Part shown: one piece after another, positions 62,259 through 64,000 of the stretch
How positions within the stretch are numbered: position 1 is the stretch's first letter
How the letters are laid out: the number at the start of each line of letters is the position of its first letter
Assembly: GCA_020634115.1 (NCBI GenBank)
Contig: JACKCH010000012.1
Span: forward strand, 620,001 to 684,000
Length of the DNA: 64,000 nucleotides
Reading direction: 5' to 3'
Origin: Anaerolineaceae bacterium
Lineage (GTDB): Bacteria; Chloroflexota; Anaerolineae; Aggregatilineales; Phototrophicaceae
Notes under the pieces: generated by a model
What the model saw: the letters and a program-made list of their open reading frames with translations, nothing else
The model's database searches: none
Told to the model about the DNA's origin: nothing
Made by a program: the position numbers and the translations under genes

Positions 62259-64000
62259 ATGTTAAAGACACATCACTGTGGCGAACTTCGGGTAGAGCAT
62301 GACGGCCAGACCGTTACCCTGGCGGGCTGGGTCAATCGCCGTCGTGACCAGGGCGGGTTGATTTTTATTGATTTGCGTGACCGGTGGGGTGTCGTGCAGA
62401 TCGTTATTGACCAAGAAATCGCCCCTGATGCACATCATGTCGCCAGTGATGCCCGCAGTGAGTATGTGTTGCAGGTACATGGGCGCGTGCGGATTCGCCC
62501 GGAAGGTACGGCGAACTCCGAACTCGAAACCGGGGATGTGGAGGTCGTGGTTTCTGAAATCAAGCTGCTGAACGCCTCCAAAACCCCGCCGTTTTACATC
62601 AACCGTGAGGACAGCATTGAAGAAGCCCGACGGATGCAGTACCGCTACCTCGACCTGCGCCGTCCGAATATGCAGAAGAACATCATCACACGCCACCGGG
62701 TTGTGAAGTTCATCCGGGACTACCTAGATGAACGCGGCTTCCTGGAAATCGAGACACCGATTCTTTTCAAGACCACACCCGAAGGCGCCCGCGACTTTCT
62801 GGTTCCCAGCCGCCTGCAAAAAGGCAAGTTCTATGCCCTACCGCAGAGTCCGCAGCAGCTCAAACAGCTGCTTATGGTGGCTGGTTATGAGCGCTATTTC
62901 CAGATCGCACGCTGCTTCCGTGACGAAGATCTGCGCGGCGAACGGCAACCGGAGTTTACCCAGTTGGATATGGAAATGAGCTTTGTCGAACGCGAAGATG
63001 TGATTCAACTCACAGAAGGGCTTGCGACGGCACTGGTAGAAAATATCGCCACCGCCAAGAAACTGTTGTGGAAACCCTTCCCGCGCCTGACCTACACCGA
63101 GGCGATGGAGAAATACGGCTCCGACAAGCCTGACCTGCGTTACGACTTGCAGGCGCACGAAGTTACCGATATTGCCGGGAAAAGTGGTTTTGCCGTGTTC
63201 GTGAGCAATGCCGAGGCCGGTAAACCGATTAAAGTGATGCGCGTGCCGAATATGGGCGAAATCAGCGGCACCGCGCTGCGCAAATTCGCCGCCGACCTCG
63301 AAACACTCGCACGCGAAGCCGGTGGCAAGGGGCTGGCTTACATAGCGCTGCCCCCGGAAGAAACCGGTGAAGTCAAGGGGCCAATCGGCAAATTCTTCAC
63401 CGTTGAGCAGAAAATAGAACTCTTTGAGCGCATCGGCGCACAACCGGGCGACCTGCTTCTGTTTATCTCCGATGAGCGTGAGATCGTCTATGCCGTTACT
63501 GATAAACTGCGCCGTCATCTGGCCGCTGAACTCAACCTGGCCGACCCGAATGTGCTGGCCTTTATCTGGGTAATTGACTTCCCATTGTTCCTGTGGGACG
63601 ACGAATTGAAACGTTGGGACCCGTCGCAGCATATGTTCACCGCCCCTATGCCGGAAGACCTGCCGCTGCTGGATAGCGACCCTGGCAAGGCACGCGGCAC
63701 GCAGTACGACATGGTGTGCAACGGCTACGAGATCGCGGGCGGCAGCATCCGTATCCACGAGCGTGAGATGCAGGAGAAAATCTTCCCGCTCATCGGGCAG
63801 ACGATGGAACATGCCAAAGAGCAGTTCGGCCACATGCTGGAAGCTTTCGAGTACGGCACGCCGCCGCACGGGGGCATCGCCTGGGGTGTGGATCGTCTTG
63901 CCATGATCTTCGCCGGAGCACCCAATATCCGTGAAGTGATCGCCTTCCCCAAAACCCAGACAGGGGCGGACATCATGGCGCACGCGCCCTCGATTGCCGA
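62259..64000 (+). CDS. aspS: Aspartyl-tRNA synthetase (3' end outside window)
   Basis: The first 580 or so residues of AspRS, a class IIb synthetase, starting ATG 62259 (AGGAGC ten bases before, AGGA nearer). Order: anticodon-binding OB fold (GGLIFIDLRDRWGVVQIVID), catalytic motif 1 and 2 (VPSRLQKGKFYALPQSPQQL; FRDEDLRGERQPEFTQLDME), the bacterial GAD insertion (about 280-420) and motif 3 (PPHGGIAWGVDRLAMIF). It runs to the window end, lacking only about ten to twenty residues. The anticodon-domain residues are Gln (RRRDQGG) and Gly (RPEG) at positions used to tell discriminating from non-discriminating enzymes, an ambiguous mix. TATAAT at 62202-62207 may be its -10 box. Confidence 0.96.
   Translation, partial: MLKTHHCGELRVEHDGQTVTLAGWVNRRRDQGGLIFIDLRDRWGVVQIVIDQEIAPDAHHVASDARSEYVLQVHGRVRIRPEGTANSELETGDVEVVVSEIKLLNASKTPPFYINREDSIEEARRMQYRYLDLRRPNMQKNIITRHRVVKFIRDYLDERGFLEIETPILFKTTPEGARDFLVPSRLQKGKFYALPQSPQQLKQLLMVAGYERYFQIARCFRDEDLRGERQPEFTQLDMEMSFVEREDVIQLTEGLATALVENIATAKKLLWKPFPRLTYTEAMEKYGSDKPDLRYDLQAHEVTDIAGKSGFAVFVSNAEAGKPIKVMRVPNMGEISGTALRKFAADLETLAREAGGKGLAYIALPPEETGEVKGPIGKFFTVEQKIELFERIGAQPGDLLLFISDEREIVYAVTDKLRRHLAAELNLADPNVLAFIWVIDFPLFLWDDELKRWDPSQHMFTAPMPEDLPLLDSDPGKARGTQYDMVCNGYEIAGGSIRIHEREMQEKIFPLIGQTMEHAKEQFGHMLEAFEYGTPPHGGIAWGVDRLAMIFAGAPNIREVIAFPKTQTGADIMAHAPSIA

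Noticed and set aside
62838..63983. 381-codon open frame on the minus strand
   Set aside because: It is antisense to aspS, whose protein is fully recognisable; such long shadows are common in G+C-rich genes.

Overview
The window looks like a chromosomal segment of a Chloroflexota bacterium, probably of the Anaerolineae side. This is an inference from gene content. It rests on a small conserved protein starting MGRVINPDS (about 8.9 kb) that I remember from Chloroflexota, a type 2 isoleucyl-tRNA synthetase, stand-alone TPR and HEAT proteins, a B12-binding-type radical SAM protein with a separate DUF2344 partner, and a giant secreted multi-domain protease. I see no phage, insertion sequence, CRISPR array, rRNA or tRNA gene.

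Layout. (1) 0-6.5 kb, minus strand: a YtcJ-like amidohydrolase, a PfkB sugar kinase, then the conserved rpmH-rnpA-yidD-yidC-jag cluster. A secreted beta-propeller lipoprotein gene sits inside it, between yidD and yidC. rpmH (58 codons) is driven by a near-consensus promoter back to back with a second one. (2) 6.7-9.4 kb, plus: three lineage-specific proteins of unknown function. (3) 9.4-14 kb, minus: a lidless Hsp70-like ATPase paired with a HEAT-repeat protein, and a TGS/ThrRS-like domain fused to a uridine-kinase fold. (4) 14.3-18.3 kb: hpt and the CCA-adding enzyme (plus), convergent with a UroD-like protein and an RsmD methyltransferase that carries a degenerate ImmA/IrrE-like domain (minus). 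(5) 18.5-21.4 kb, minus: a TPR protein and a large polytopic membrane protein. (6) 21.5-31 kb, plus: two GNAT acetyltransferases, AlaX, an unknown protein, three tandem TPR membrane proteins, two single-pass membrane proteins and ileS. (7) 31-40 kb: a stand-alone glutamate synthase large subunit flanked by two PucR-type regulators. (8) 40-45.4 kb: membrane protein, lipoprotein, LCP protein, radical SAM protein, a roadblock-like protein and a tiny C2H2 zinc-finger protein. (9) 45.4-59.2 kb, minus: a pseudouridine catabolism pair and an 11.75-kb gene for a secreted subtilisin-like protein with about 15 repeated C-terminal beta modules. (10) 59.3-64 kb: DUF2344 protein, two small membrane proteins, a four-helix-bundle gene bracketed by heptad repeats, an SRAP protein, and aspS running off the end.

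Several genes belong to translation and tRNA quality control (rnpA, rpmH, CCA enzyme, RsmD, AlaX, IleRS, AspRS). Others belong to envelope assembly (YidC, YidD, LCP, lipoproteins) and nucleotide or nitrogen metabolism (Hpt, the uridine-kinase fold, PsuG with its kinase, GltB with PucR). Small palindromic repeats with a CCCTAC tail are scattered between genes.

The most unusual items are the giant protease with its module array, the RsmD/pseudo-ImmA fusion, the GVHH motif of IleRS, the GAGN kinase beside PsuG, the Hsp70-HEAT pair, and the beta-propeller lipoprotein in the yidC cluster. All functional statements come from reading the sequence by eye; no database search was run.
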